Assembly: GCF_014635725.1 (NCBI RefSeq)
Contig: NZ_BMDJ01000009.1
Location: forward strand, 150,420-214,419
Direction: 5' to 3'
DNA from: Pedobacter mendelii
Lineage (GTDB): Bacteria; Bacteroidota; Bacteroidia; Sphingobacteriales; Sphingobacteriaceae
Length of the DNA: 64,000 nt
The notes beneath the pieces were generated by a model, which had not been told where the DNA came from, searched no databases, and worked only from the letters and a program-made list of their open reading frames with translations. Position numbers and translations under genes: made by a program. This document shows positions 35,817 to 44,852 of this stretch, one piece after another. Numbering within the stretch: the first letter of the stretch is position 1; each line of letters opens with the position of its first letter.

Positions 35817-36884
35817 TTATTTTACGATACTAACAGCAGTGCCCTCAGCCAGGTTGATTTGTCCGCTGGTAATTACAGTTTCACCTTCAGTCAATCCATT
35901 AATAACTTCTACGTTATCGCCTAAAATTCTACCTGTAACAACTTTTCTTATTTTAGAAGTGTTGTTCGATTTATCATAGATAAAAAGTTGGTTACTACTT
36001 ACACTACCAACAAAAGAGGTACGTGGTACAAGGATGCTTGGCGCTTGTTTAGGGAAATTAAATACAGCCGTTCCATACATACCGGCTCTTAAGCTGTTTT
36101 TTGTATTGTTAGATACTTCAATTTCAATTGGGAAGTTTAATGTTGCATCAGCTTTTGCTGCAATGAAAGTAACTTTTCCTGAGAATTTTTCGTCGGGAAA
36201 AATGGATGATTTAATGTCAATTTTGTCGCCAATTTTTAAACTTGCAACCTGCGATTCATTGACATTAACTTTAAGCTTTAGTTTAGAAACATCAACAATT
36301 TCGAATAACTGTGTTCCTTGAGCAGTAACAAAAGCACCAACTTCAATGTAGCGTTTATTTACTATCCCATTTATTGGCGATTTTATATTAGCATCGCTTA
36401 ACTTTCTTTGTGAAGCTTGTAAACGAAGCTTTGCATTTTGCGTTGCCAATTTTGCTTGGTCTAGCTGTTGTTGTGTAACGCCACCTGTTTCGTAAGAGCT
36501 TTGGTATCTCGCCTCATCTCTTTTAGCATTTTGATAAGAAGCTTCAGCAGTTTCTCTGTCGGTATTTATAATTTCAGCATCAATACGAGCTAAAAGTTGT
36601 CCTTTACTTACGCGAGCACCTTCATCAACATAAATTGCTTTTACACGACCAGCATTTTCAGATAAGAAGTTTAATTCTTGTTTAGGAACAAAGTTTCCGT
36701 TTGCAACAAAATCCAAATCAACAACTTTTTTCTCTACAGTAGCAACACGAACAGCAACGGCTCCGCCACCTTCAGCTATGAATGCGGTTTTCGCTTCGTT
36801 CTTCTTTTTATTGTTGCTTAAAACATAAGCTATTGCGCCCAAGGCAACAACAATTACGATTATTATGGTAATTATTCTTTTCAT
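35817..36884 (-). CDS. Efflux periplasmic adaptor (membrane fusion protein)
   Basis: A 355-residue protein with an N-terminal membrane anchor (IITIIIVIVVALGAIAYVL). The biotinyl/lipoyl-like half-domain ELNFLSENAGRVKAIYVDEG is followed by an alpha-hairpin (residues 105-160, AEASYQNAKRDEARYQSSYE), the second lipoyl half (SPINGIVNKRYIEVGAFVTA) and a beta-barrel. It bridges the RND pump to TolC. It starts 2 bases after the TolC gene, so they are translationally coupled; a solo repeat arm then separates it from the permease. Confidence 0.92.
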   Translation of the reverse strand: MKRIITIIIVIVVALGAIAYVLSNNKKKNEAKTAFIAEGGGAVAVRVATVEKKVVDLDFVANGNFVPKQELNFLSENAGRVKAIYVDEGARVSKGQLLARIDAEIINTDRETAEASYQNAKRDEARYQSSYETGGVTQQQLDQAKLATQNAKLRLQASQRKLSDANIKSPINGIVNKRYIEVGAFVTAQGTQLFEIVDVSKLKLKVNVNESQVASLKIGDKIDIKSSIFPDEKFSGKVTFIAAKADATLNFPIEIEVSNNTKNSLRAGMYGTAVFNFPKQAPSILVPRTSFVGSVSSNQLFIYDKSNNTSKIRKVVTGRILGDNVEVINGLTEGETVITSGQINLAEGTAVSIVK

Positions 36885-36886
36885 TT

Positions 36887-38227
36887 TTATTGTACTAGCG
36901 ATTTAATATTTCCGTTTGATTTTATTAATTGTATTTCGGCTATTTTGTAATTTAATAAGGCCTGGGTGTAACTGTTTTGTGCTTGGGTTAACGAGTTTTC
37001 GGTATCCAATAAATCTGTTAAAGAGGCTAAGCCGTTGTTATAGTTGTTTTGTGTGCTTTTGTAAATCTCCTGCGCCAACTCTGCGTTTTTACGTTGAGAA
37101 GTTATAGTATTTAAATTGTTTCGAAGCTGAATTTTAGCATTCTCGTAAGCTAAGTTAAGCGAGTTTACAGATTCCTTTCTGTCTTCTTTTGCTTTTTTGA
37201 TATCCACATCTGCCTGGCGAACTTTTGAACGGGTTAAAAAGCCGTTAAAAATTGGCACTTTTAGCGTTAAGCCAATTGCCGATGCGCCATAACCAATTGC
37301 AGCAGCATTTGATGATAGAAAATCAAAGCCATCACTCTGACTGGAATAAGTATAGTTTCCGGTTAATGCTAAACTAGGGTAATATTCGGCCACATAAGCT
37401 TTTCGCTGAAGCGACAGAAGCTTATCCTGAGTATTCAATAGTTTAACTTCTGTCCGGTTTGTAAAATCAATAGCTTCTGAAAATTGCGGCAGTTTGCTAA
37501 CTTCAGTTAATTCTGTTTTTGGTAATAGAACATCTGTTGTTACAGGCATTCCCATCGAAAACTTTAATTGATTTTCCAGTTGAGTAATCGCATTAAGCGT
37601 TTGTTCGCGTTGTGTAGTTAAGTTTGTAATGTTTACACTAATCCTGTCTACATCAATTTTTCTGGCTAAACCATTTTTGTATTGATTAGAAACAATTTTT
37701 TCTACCACTCTTACATTTTTAATATTAGTATCAATTACATTTAACTGCTCTCTATTTACTAAAACCTGATAGTAGTTATTGGCAACCAATTCTATAATCT
37801 GCTCTTCTGTAAGTTGAGAAGTTAGGTTATAATACTCTTCGCTCGATCTTGCGGCTTGCAAACCTGTAAAAACCTGTTGGTTAAACAACTGTTGAGAAAG
37901 CTGAATACCAGCAGATGAATTCCAGTTCTGACCGAGTTTAATTGCCTGAGTTTGACCGCCAAAATTTGCAACCAATTGACCAATAATAGGGTTGTATGTT
38001 AATCCTGCATTACCAGAAATTTGAGGCAAAGCTTGCGCCCTAACTTCCTGAACTTTATATCTTCCACCTTCAATATCTAATTTCGATTTACGAACGTTAG
38101 TGTTGTTTTGGAGCGCATAAGTTAACGCATCTTTTAAGGTAATCTGCTGCTGAGCGGATACCAGCTGTGGTAAAGCCATGCCAGTTATCAGGATAAGCAT
38201 TAATTTTACCATTTTTACTCTAAGCAT
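36887..38227 (-). CDS. TolC-family outer-membrane efflux channel
   Basis: A 446-residue protein with a signal sequence (ending LVSAQ). It has two repeated units typical of outer-membrane efflux proteins: ITLKDALTYALQNNTNVRKS near the start, and the second-half helix pair EDRKESVNSLNLAYENAKIQ. LLDTENSLTQAQNSYTQALL near the C-terminus is the classic signature. It is the first structural gene after the TetR regulator. An alternative start three codons in (MVKLML) cannot be excluded. Confidence 0.92.
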   Translation of the reverse strand: MLRVKMVKLMLILITGMALPQLVSAQQQITLKDALTYALQNNTNVRKSKLDIEGGRYKVQEVRAQALPQISGNAGLTYNPIIGQLVANFGGQTQAIKLGQNWNSSAGIQLSQQLFNQQVFTGLQAARSSEEYYNLTSQLTEEQIIELVANNYYQVLVNREQLNVIDTNIKNVRVVEKIVSNQYKNGLARKIDVDRISVNITNLTTQREQTLNAITQLENQLKFSMGMPVTTDVLLPKTELTEVSKLPQFSEAIDFTNRTEVKLLNTQDKLLSLQRKAYVAEYYPSLALTGNYTYSSQSDGFDFLSSNAAAIGYGASAIGLTLKVPIFNGFLTRSKVRQADVDIKKAKEDRKESVNSLNLAYENAKIQLRNNLNTITSQRKNAELAQEIYKSTQNNYNNGLASLTDLLDTENSLTQAQNSYTQALLNYKIAEIQLIKSNGNIKSLVQ

Positions 38228-38390
38228 AATGTATTGATTTTTGTTTTTAGGTTCTTATTTAGTGTAAAGAAGCGAGTATCAAGATTAGTAACTTGCTAAA
38301 CTTGCTTTTCGTTATTATTAAGCTTTGCGGTTTCTTCTCTAGTCTTTCTACTTTAGTTTTTATTGTTTTTGCTTTGCTCTATATTCTTTT

Positions 38391-38996
38391 TCAACACATC
38401 AATCCTTTAGTGAAAATTGAAGAGAGATCTTTTTGCTTTTGTGTCATTTTGTTTAAGATTTTTTTATCGGGCAAAATGTCTTTACCTGTTTGCATTACAC
38501 ACATGGTGGTAAGGCCCATCAAACTTTCCAGGTATAGTTCCGAAACATGTTTCATATTTATATGGTCTATTTCGCCTTTCTCCTTCGCCTGGGTAAAAAC
38601 AATTGTAAAAAAATCCTTTTCCAAATCTTTCATAGAATTGAGCTTGGTTTTAATGATATCATCATTTAAAAGATCTGGAATCCCTTCGGCAATTCTGAGC
38701 ATGTAATATTTTTGAAAAAATGTATTTCGAACATCAATGGAGTTAAATAAGATTTCTTCTAATGATTGATCGGGATTGTATTTTTTCTTTAAAACTTCAT
38801 AGAAGTCAGTAAATACTTTCTCAATTACACCTAAAATCAAATGCTTTTTATCCGGAAAATAATAATATAAAGAAGGCTTGGAAACAGCTAAATCTTCTGC
38901 GATATCATTCATCGTGGTTTTGTTAATTCCAAAATGAGTGAATCGTTTAATTGCTCCTATAATAATTTGCTCTCTCTTCTTATCTGCTACAATCAT
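38391..38996 (-). CDS. TetR-family regulator of the efflux operon
   Basis: A 201-residue protein with an N-terminal HTH: INKTTMNDIAEDLAVSKPSLYYYF (residues 25-48 approximately). The rest is a helical ligand and dimer domain. It lies 163 bases upstream of the TolC-MFP-RND genes on the same strand and is most likely their repressor, released by a pump substrate. The ligand is unknown. A palindromic AATTGCTAATCAATCGATTG-like AT-rich stretch upstream (39056-39075) may hold its operator, but this is weak. Confidence 0.88.
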   Translation of the reverse strand: MIVADKKREQIIIGAIKRFTHFGINKTTMNDIAEDLAVSKPSLYYYFPDKKHLILGVIEKVFTDFYEVLKKKYNPDQSLEEILFNSIDVRNTFFQKYYMLRIAEGIPDLLNDDIIKTKLNSMKDLEKDFFTIVFTQAKEKGEIDHINMKHVSELYLESLMGLTTMCVMQTGKDILPDKKILNKMTQKQKDLSSIFTKGLMC

Positions 38997-39159
38997 TTTA
39001 CTTTTCTACTTTCTGACTTTTTTAATATTTTAGTCAAAAATAGATCTAAAATTTTAATTGCTAATCAATCGATTGAAAAAATGTAAAATCGTTACATTTT
39101 AATGACATTTAAAGCGGTTTCCATTGGTTTATATATATTTACAAATCAAATTTTTAGAT

Positions 39160-39597
39160 GTGCAGGCTTTGATAAACGTATTTGTAGTTTTATTGACCAT
39201 TATTTTAATGGAGTGTTTCTCCTGGTTTATCCATAAATATTTATTCCATGGGCCGCTATGGTTTATGCATAAAAGTCATCATGAGCAATCGAAATCTTTT
39301 TTCGAATGGAATGATTTGTTTGCTTTTATATTTGCAGGAATTTCGCTTTTCCTGATGTATATTGATAAAGAAAATTTAGGTGTAAAATTTTCTGTTGGTC
39401 TTGGAATTTCTTTATATGGAATGATTTATTTTGTTGTTCACGATTGGTTTGTTCATAGGCGATTCAAAGCCTTTAAAAGCAATAATTCTTATTTACGGGC
39501 TGTTCGAAAAGCACATAAAATTCATCATAAAAATATGGGTAAGAAAAACGGCAAAGCGTTTGGATTGTTGTTTGTTAGGAAGAAGGTAACGAATTGA
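39160..39597 (+). CDS. crtZ: Beta-carotene hydroxylase / fatty acid hydroxylase-family protein (GTG start)
   Basis: A membrane di-iron hydroxylase of about 145 residues. The four His clusters are complete: HKYLFH, HKSHHE, HDWFVHRRF and HKIHHK. The layout matches bacterial CrtZ, which 3-hydroxylates beta-ionone rings to give zeaxanthin. I start at GTG 39160 (QALINVFVVLLTIILME); a TTG at 39124 is further upstream but lies within a promoter-like TATATATTT stretch. Desaturase and lycopene cyclase genes follow within 6 kb, supporting a carotenoid role. Confidence 0.85.
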   Translation: MQALINVFVVLLTIILMECFSWFIHKYLFHGPLWFMHKSHHEQSKSFFEWNDLFAFIFAGISLFLMYIDKENLGVKFSVGLGISLYGMIYFVVHDWFVHRRFKAFKSNNSYLRAVRKAHKIHHKNMGKKNGKAFGLLFVRKKVTN

Positions 39598-39610
39598 TTA
39601 TTTTTAAAAC

Positions 39611-40063
39611 ATGAGAAAACTTGCGATAATTATAATCTTCTTCTTACTAAATTCAAAATATCTAAAAGCTCAATTCAAAATTACATCTCCGGTTAAGTGG
39701 AGCTATGCAGCTACAAAAGCAAAAAATGGCGGAGCAATTGTATATCTAAAAGCTACGATTGGTAATGGTTGGCATATTTATGCACAAAGCGGTGGAACAA
39801 AGACTTTACAGACTAGTTTTGTTTTCTACAGAGGAAAAGATTATTTAATCATTGGCAAAACATTAGAGCCTAAACCTTTAGTTAAGTTTGAGAAGGTGTT
39901 AAAAACAGATGTTAGTTATTTTGAAAAGTCTGTTGTTTTTCATCAGAAAATCAAATTAAGGCTAACGCAGGTTAAAGTTAAAGGTAAGCTGGAGTTCACA
40001 GTTTGTAATACAAAAGAATGCCGTCCTGCAGAAGAAATCGAGTTCAGTATACCAGTAATTTAG
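39611..40063 (+). CDS. Periplasmic DsbD-N-terminal-domain-like protein
   Basis: A 150-residue exported protein (signal ends KAQF). The immunoglobulin-like DsbD alpha domain is visible: SPVKWSYAATKAKNGGAIVY, IGNGWHIYAQSGG, and the two-cysteine end FTVCNTKECRPAEEIEFSIP, with Cys residues six apart. DsbD alpha receives electrons from the membrane part of DsbD, absent here, so this stand-alone domain may act in periplasmic thiol exchange. It lies 13 bases after crtZ and 12 before a lipoprotein gene, suggesting one operon. Confidence 0.78.
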   Translation: MRKLAIIIIFFLLNSKYLKAQFKITSPVKWSYAATKAKNGGAIVYLKATIGNGWHIYAQSGGTKTLQTSFVFYRGKDYLIIGKTLEPKPLVKFEKVLKTDVSYFEKSVVFHQKIKLRLTQVKVKGKLEFTVCNTKECRPAEEIEFSIPVI

Positions 40064-40075
40064 AACCAAAATCTT

Positions 40076-40519
40076 ATGAAAAATAAATATATTCCAATTC
40101 TCTTAATTACGGTTTTTGCAGTTTCTTGCTCGAAGAAAACCGACAAAGACAGAGCAATAGATTTAGTGGAATCGAAGTATGAAAGTAGCACTCAAAAACT
40201 AGATTTCGATGATTCTACTTTAGATAGTATTTACAATATTTCGCCTAAAGCATACTCTGATAGTTTAAAGAAAGGCAATGATTTGGATTCTGTTCTTTCA
40301 GTTTTGGAAGGTGAGATAGAGCATTTAGAACAGAAAGAATCTGATAGTGTAGGAAAAATTAGTGCTTCTTTAACAAAAGAAAGATATCGTTTATTGGATT
40401 TGGAAAAAACAAAACCAAAATTTGTAGGCTGGAAATTGGTGGGTGTTAAAATTAGAGGTGAAAAAGCAGAAACCTTAAGCTTTAATTTTGATAAGGCCAT
40501 TGGCAAAATAACGCCTTAA
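40076..40519 (+). CDS. Small lipoprotein of unknown function
   Basis: A 147-residue protein. The lipobox is AVSC near residue 18, followed by SKKTDKDRA. The mature part is mostly charged helix (residues 20-105), then a beta segment PKFVGWKLVGVKIRGEKAET near the end. I do not recognise a family. It is cotranscribed with the DsbD-like gene (12-base spacer) and 40 bases upstream of murB, which has its own -7 box. Confidence 0.55.
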   Translation: MKNKYIPILLITVFAVSCSKKTDKDRAIDLVESKYESSTQKLDFDDSTLDSIYNISPKAYSDSLKKGNDLDSVLSVLEGEIEHLEQKESDSVGKISASLTKERYRLLDLEKTKPKFVGWKLVGVKIRGEKAETLSFNFDKAIGKITP

Positions 40520-40532
40520 TTAATTTTTATTT

Positions 40533-40540
40533 TACTTTTG
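40533..40540 (+). promoter_or_regulatory. -7 box for murB
   Basis: TACTTTTG matches TAnnTTTG 19 bases before the murB ATG; transcription would start near 40547. Confidence 0.5.
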
Positions 40541-40559
40541 TGCACAACACAAAATCACC

Positions 40560-41576
40560 ATGCTGCAAATTCAAAAAAATATTTCTCTTAAACCATATAA
40601 TACTTTTGGTATCGACGTAAAAGCTGCATTTTTTGCTGAAATATTTAGCGAGGCCGATTTAAAAACTTTATTTGAAAGCGATTTAACAAAAACACAAAGT
40701 ATTTTAATAATTGGCGGAGGAAGCAATGTTTTATTTACAAAAAATTATGATGGTCTCGTTATCAAAATGAGCATTATGGGTATTGAATCTTTTGTCGATA
40801 GTGATATTGTAAAAGTTAGAGCAGGAGCAGGGGTTGTTTGGAACGATTTTGTAAACTATTGTGTTGAACACAATTTGGCGGGAGTTGAAAATTTGAGTTT
40901 AATTCCGGGTACAGTTGGTGCATCACCTGTACAAAATATAGGAGCTTATGGTGTGGAGCTAGCAACTATTTTTGAAAGTTGTACAGCATTTGAAATAAAA
41001 ACAGGAGAAATAAAAACCTTTGCTTATGCTGATTGCCATTTTGGTTACCGTGAAAGTATTTTTAAAGGAGAATTAAAAGGTAAATACATTATTACGTCTG
41101 TCACCTTCAACTTAAAAACTGAATCCAAAATAAATACATCATACGGTGTGATAGAAGCCGAATTACAAAAAAGGGGAATCGAAAATCCTGGTATAGCAGA
41201 TGTTTCTGCTGCAGTTTCGCACATTCGGGTAAGCAAATTGCCCGATCCATCAACTATTGGAAACGCAGGCAGTTTTTTTAAAAATCCGGTTATAGAAAAG
41301 TACGAATTTGCAGATATCGTTGCAAAATACCCAGATTTGGTTCATTATCCAACAACAGATGATAAAATAAAACTTGCAGCTGGTTGGCTAATTGAGCAAT
41401 GTGGCTGGAAGGGTAAAATACACGGACAAACAGGTACCTGGAAAAATCAGGCGTTGGTTTTAGTTAACCATGGAAATGCTTCAGGTAAAGAAATTTACAA
41501 TTTCTCCGAACAAATTATAGACAGTGTGAAGTCTACTTTTGGAGTCACTTTAGAGCGTGAAGTAAATATATTGTGA
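40560..41576 (+). CDS. murB: UDP-N-acetylenolpyruvoylglucosamine reductase
   Basis: A 338-residue cytoplasmic flavoenzyme that reduces enolpyruvyl-UDP-GlcNAc to UDP-MurNAc for peptidoglycan. The FAD pocket shows IGGGSNVLF (51-59) and SLIPGTVGASPVQNIGAYG (113-131). Catalytic residues are Arg164 in FGYRES, Ser238 in GNAGSFFKNP, and a C-terminal Glu in LEREVNIL. The length and loop before the serine fit a type I enzyme. It stands alone between the lipoprotein gene and an ECF sigma factor. Confidence 0.96.
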   Translation: MLQIQKNISLKPYNTFGIDVKAAFFAEIFSEADLKTLFESDLTKTQSILIIGGGSNVLFTKNYDGLVIKMSIMGIESFVDSDIVKVRAGAGVVWNDFVNYCVEHNLAGVENLSLIPGTVGASPVQNIGAYGVELATIFESCTAFEIKTGEIKTFAYADCHFGYRESIFKGELKGKYIITSVTFNLKTESKINTSYGVIEAELQKRGIENPGIADVSAAVSHIRVSKLPDPSTIGNAGSFFKNPVIEKYEFADIVAKYPDLVHYPTTDDKIKLAAGWLIEQCGWKGKIHGQTGTWKNQALVLVNHGNASGKEIYNFSEQIIDSVKSTFGVTLEREVNIL

Positions 41577-41710
41577 CGAATACTGCTCTCTATGTAATTT
41601 TATGCTTTTGGCACCGTGCCAAAAATTTTTGGTACTAAGTTTGTTTGAGTAAATGCAGAATAGAACACAATTCATTTGTTTTTTTAATCTTACCCTAAAG
41701 CTAAAACATC

Positions 41711-42241
41711 ATGACCAAATTTGAATTCAATCATCTAGTTAACCACCACTCTGTATCTCTTAGATCTTACGCTTTAAACTTTACAAAAGATGCTGAAGAT
41801 GCAAATGATCTTGTTCAGGATACAATGCTTAAAGCAATAACCTACTATAATAAGTTTAAAGAAGGTACTAACTTAAAGGGCTGGTTATTTACCATCATGA
41901 AAAACACATTCATTAACAATTATCGTCGTTTAGTTAAAACGAATACATTAATAATACAAAGCGAAGATATTTCTTCAGCAAATTTATCATTTAGTGCAAC
42001 TAAAAATCAGGCTGAAAGTAAATTTGTGTTAGGTGATATTGATAAAGCATTGGCGCAATTGCCAGAAGAATACTACGTTCCATTTATCCGTTATTTTGAA
42101 GGCTTTAAATATCATGAAATTGCTGATATGTTAAATATTCCAATTGGAACCGTAAAAACACGAATTCACGTAGCTCGTGGTATTTTGAAAAAATATTTAA
42201 AAACATATTCAAAAGATATTGCCATAGCAGAATTGGCATAA
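41711..42241 (+). CDS. ECF-type RNA polymerase sigma factor
   Basis: A 176-residue sigma-70-family protein with regions 2 and 4 only. Region 2 includes FTKDAEDANDLVQDTMLKA and GWLFTIMKNTFINNYRR. Region 4 holds the HTH FKYHEIADMLNIPIGTVKTR. No anti-sigma gene is adjacent. In this phylum such a sigma gene often sits beside crtI/crtB carotenoid genes, and here crtI is next door on the other strand, so carotenoid or light/oxidative-stress control is plausible. A strong terminator follows. Confidence 0.9.
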   Translation: MTKFEFNHLVNHHSVSLRSYALNFTKDAEDANDLVQDTMLKAITYYNKFKEGTNLKGWLFTIMKNTFINNYRRLVKTNTLIIQSEDISSANLSFSATKNQAESKFVLGDIDKALAQLPEEYYVPFIRYFEGFKYHEIADMLNIPIGTVKTRIHVARGILKKYLKTYSKDIAIAELA

Positions 42242-42263
42242 ATTACATCAATTGAAAAACTGG

Positions 42264-42292
42264 AGGCCTGAATTTATTCAGGCCTTTTTTGT
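42264..42292 (+). terminator. Intrinsic terminator after the sigma factor gene
   Basis: AGGCCTGAA (42264-42272)/TTCAGGCCT (42277-42285) stem with a 4-base loop and a following T run. Confidence 0.88.
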
Positions 42293-42653
42293 TTTTGGTA
42301 CCACGAAATTATCTAACTGAGATTTATTTGCTACAGAATGCACGGAATTGGACTTAAACATTGCTCCGTGTAGCCATATACAAAAATTTACCACGAAAGC
42401 ACTACAGGCAAGGAATTGAGCTTGTACATTGGTTCGTAAAAACCAAAGTAGGTTAAAAAGCAAAAGGCCTGGAAAAATTCCTGGCCTTTTCACTTATCAT
42501 ATATTTGGTTAGTTGATTCTTATGTTTTATTTCAATAATAATCCTTCTCTCTAATTTCGAAACAAATGCAAACCTTTAATAATTATGTGTTTTAAGGTTG
42601 TTTTGCAATGTTTTTGTTTTGTGGTTATAAAGATAAGGGAAATTTTATATTTG
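42293..42653. other. Gene-free spacer with a second hairpin
   Basis: No gene is supported here. A symmetrical hairpin at 42462-42490, AAAAGGCC-t-GGAA / TTCC-t-GGCCTTTT, could end crtI transcripts from the minus strand. Upstream, CTACAGAATGCACGGA and TCCGTGTAG form a weaker inverted pair. The rest is AT-rich. Confidence 0.5.
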
Positions 42654-44135
42654 TCAAGCTTTTTTTAACTTTTTTTTTATTTCTTTTGCTACCACTTGTC
42701 CTGAGATGATTGCAGGGGGTACGCCAGGCCCGGGAACTGTTAATTGTCCTGTGTATAATAAATTTTTTACTTTACTCTTCATACTTGGTTTAAGGAAAGC
42801 TGTCTGTTTCAAAGTGTTTGCTAATCCATAAGCATTTCCCTTAAAGGCATGGTAGTCTTCCATAAAATCGTTCATGGCATAACTTCTTTTAAACAAAATG
42901 CTATCGCTTATATCATTTCCAGTTAAATCTTTAAAGCGTTTAACCAATAAATTAAAGTATTCTTCTCTTTTGGTTTCACTATCTTTCAAGCCTGGTGCAA
43001 CCGGAACTAAAAAGAAAAGATTTTCGCATCCCTCAGGTGCAACGCTTAAATCAGTAACGGATGGGCAACAAGCATAAAACAAAGGCTTAGATGGCCATTT
43101 TGGTTCGGTGTAAATTTCTTCAGCATGTTCATCAAAGTTCTCATCAAAAAATAAATTATGATGAAGAACGTTTTGAAGTTTTTTATTTAAGCCGATGTAA
43201 AAAAGTAAACAAGATGGTGCCATAGTTCTGCTGTCCCAATATTTTTCATCGTACTTTCGATTAACCTTATCCAAAAGATGTTGTTCAATATGGTTATAAT
43301 CGGCGTTGCCAACTACAAAATCGGTTTTGAAACTTCCTTTATTGGTAATTATTTCTTCGGCAATGTTATTCTTAACTTCAATTTTTGTAACCTCGGTATT
43401 AAAAATAAACTTTACACCTTGTGTTTCGGCAATATTTTGCATGGCCGAAACTATTTTATGCATGCCACCCATTGGGTACCAGGTGCCTAAAATCAAGTCG
43501 GCATAGTTCATTAAACTATATAAAGCTGGGGTATTCTGTGGTGTGGCACCCAAAAACAAAACCGGGAATTCCAATAGTTTTCTTAGTTTTTCGTTTTTGA
43601 AAAGTTTATGTACGTGCTTTCGCATATTTCCGAGCAATTGCAATTTAATTCCGCTGATGGCAAGCCTTGGGTCGAAATACTCCATAACACTATGCGAAGG
43701 TTTGAAAACATACTCATTCATTCCAACATCATATTTATATTTTGCCTGCGATAAAAAGGAATCAAGGTTGTTACTGCTGTTTGGTTCTAGCTCTTCGAAC
43801 AGCTTATATAAAGCTTCTAAAGTTGCAGGAATATCTAAAATATCGTTTTTGCCAAAATATATTCTATAGGATGGACTTAATCTTTTCAGTTCATAAAAAT
43901 CGGATGCAGTTTTTCCAAATAGGTTATAATAGTTTTCAAAAACATCAGGCATCCAATACCAGCTTGGACCCATATCGAAAATGAAGCCATCTTTCTCCCA
44001 TGTTCTGGCTCTACCACCAGCCATTTCATTTTTTTCGAGAACTGTAACGTCGAAACCATCTTTGGCTAATAATGCTGCAGCAGATAAGCCTGCAAAACCA
44101 GCACCAATAATGGTTACTTTAGGTTTTTTATCCAT
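42654..44135 (-). CDS. crtI: Phytoene desaturase / carotenoid dehydrogenase
   Basis: A 493-residue flavoprotein that converts phytoene to lycopene at the membrane. The FAD site is VTIIGAGFAGLSAAALLAKD at residues 8-27, followed by VLEKNEMAGGRARTW and FDMGPSWYWMPDVFE. The C-terminal FAD signature is LLYTGQLTVPGPGVPPAIIS. Length and motifs are those of Bacteroidota CrtI. No phytoene synthase gene accompanies it, although one usually does. Divergent from the unknown exported gene at 44321. Confidence 0.94.
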   Translation of the reverse strand: MDKKPKVTIIGAGFAGLSAAALLAKDGFDVTVLEKNEMAGGRARTWEKDGFIFDMGPSWYWMPDVFENYYNLFGKTASDFYELKRLSPSYRIYFGKNDILDIPATLEALYKLFEELEPNSSNNLDSFLSQAKYKYDVGMNEYVFKPSHSVMEYFDPRLAISGIKLQLLGNMRKHVHKLFKNEKLRKLLEFPVLFLGATPQNTPALYSLMNYADLILGTWYPMGGMHKIVSAMQNIAETQGVKFIFNTEVTKIEVKNNIAEEIITNKGSFKTDFVVGNADYNHIEQHLLDKVNRKYDEKYWDSRTMAPSCLLFYIGLNKKLQNVLHHNLFFDENFDEHAEEIYTEPKWPSKPLFYACCPSVTDLSVAPEGCENLFFLVPVAPGLKDSETKREEYFNLLVKRFKDLTGNDISDSILFKRSYAMNDFMEDYHAFKGNAYGLANTLKQTAFLKPSMKSKVKNLLYTGQLTVPGPGVPPAIISGQVVAKEIKKKLKKA

Positions 44136-44303
44136 TGTGTAAAGAAAGCGATTTTTCGGGATTTTGTTGAGTGCAATTTGTCATTTTGAGGTATGAAAAA
44201 CCTTTGATTTTTTGGTGCATCCTCTTATTTACTTATCGCTTTTTTTGGTTGTGTTGAAATTCATCGCCGCCCATTCACTTTAATAAATTTAAATAGCTTT
44301 TAT

Positions 44304-44311
44304 TACCTTTG
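44304..44311 (+). promoter_or_regulatory. -7 box for the lycopene cyclase operon
   Basis: TACCTTTG matches TAnnTTTG 9 bases before the ATG at 44321, so the leader would be very short or the gene nearly leaderless. Confidence 0.45.
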
Positions 44312-44320
44312 CCATAACAC

Positions 44321-44851
44321 ATGATTAAAATACCATTATTATTTCTGCTGCTCTTTGGTTCAATCCAAATCTGTAAAGCTCAATTATCACCGAAAGAGAT
44401 TTCCGTTTTAAAAACCGATTTGATTAGAGCTGTAGAAAGCTCAAAACTTACCGATTCTTTATACGATAACTTAACTAAGCTACCGAACAAAACCGCATTA
44501 ATTACAGCCTACAGCGGTACTTTAGAAGCCTTAAAGGCAAAACATTCGTGGAATCCTTATAACAAAATTAAATACGTAAAGGTTTCTTTGGCAACCATGC
44601 AAAAGGCAATTAATATGGATAAAGAAAATATGGAGATCCGTTTCATGCGTTTTTCCATAGAACACTACACGCCAGGCTTTTTGGGCTTAAGTAAAGATTT
44701 GACGATTGATAGAAAAGAAATTGTAAAACATTACCAAAACAATAACTTTGGGGTTGCCGATAAAGAATTGATTAAAAACGTAGCCAAATTTATGATTGAT
44801 AGTAAGCGTTGTACTGCCGGTGAAATTAAAATTTTAAAGAAGTTTAGTTAA
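44321..44851 (+). CDS. Conserved exported protein of the carotenoid locus
   Basis: A 176-residue protein with a signal peptide (ending CKAQ). The mature part is helical: a first unit (SPKEISVLKTDLIRAVESSK) and a central block HSWNPYNKIKYVKVSLATMQ and NMEIRFMRFSIEHYTPGFLG. It ends in ELIKNVAKFMIDSKRCTAGE. I recall proteins of this type beside lycopene cyclase genes in Bacteroidota but know no function. It overlaps nothing and lies 1 base before the cyclase gene, so it is cotranslated with it. It may be a periplasmic accessory protein. Confidence 0.62.
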   Translation: MIKIPLLFLLLFGSIQICKAQLSPKEISVLKTDLIRAVESSKLTDSLYDNLTKLPNKTALITAYSGTLEALKAKHSWNPYNKIKYVKVSLATMQKAINMDKENMEIRFMRFSIEHYTPGFLGLSKDLTIDRKEIVKHYQNNNFGVADKELIKNVAKFMIDSKRCTAGEIKILKKFS

Positions 44852-44852
44852 A

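Noticed and set aside
38997..39123. TetR operator near the TetR start
   Set aside because: The AT-rich palindromic bits are too degenerate to call; a TetR site is expected here but not identified.
42278..42493. 71-codon minus-strand frame after the sigma factor
   Set aside because: It runs through two terminator hairpins and has no recognisable domain; more likely non-coding.
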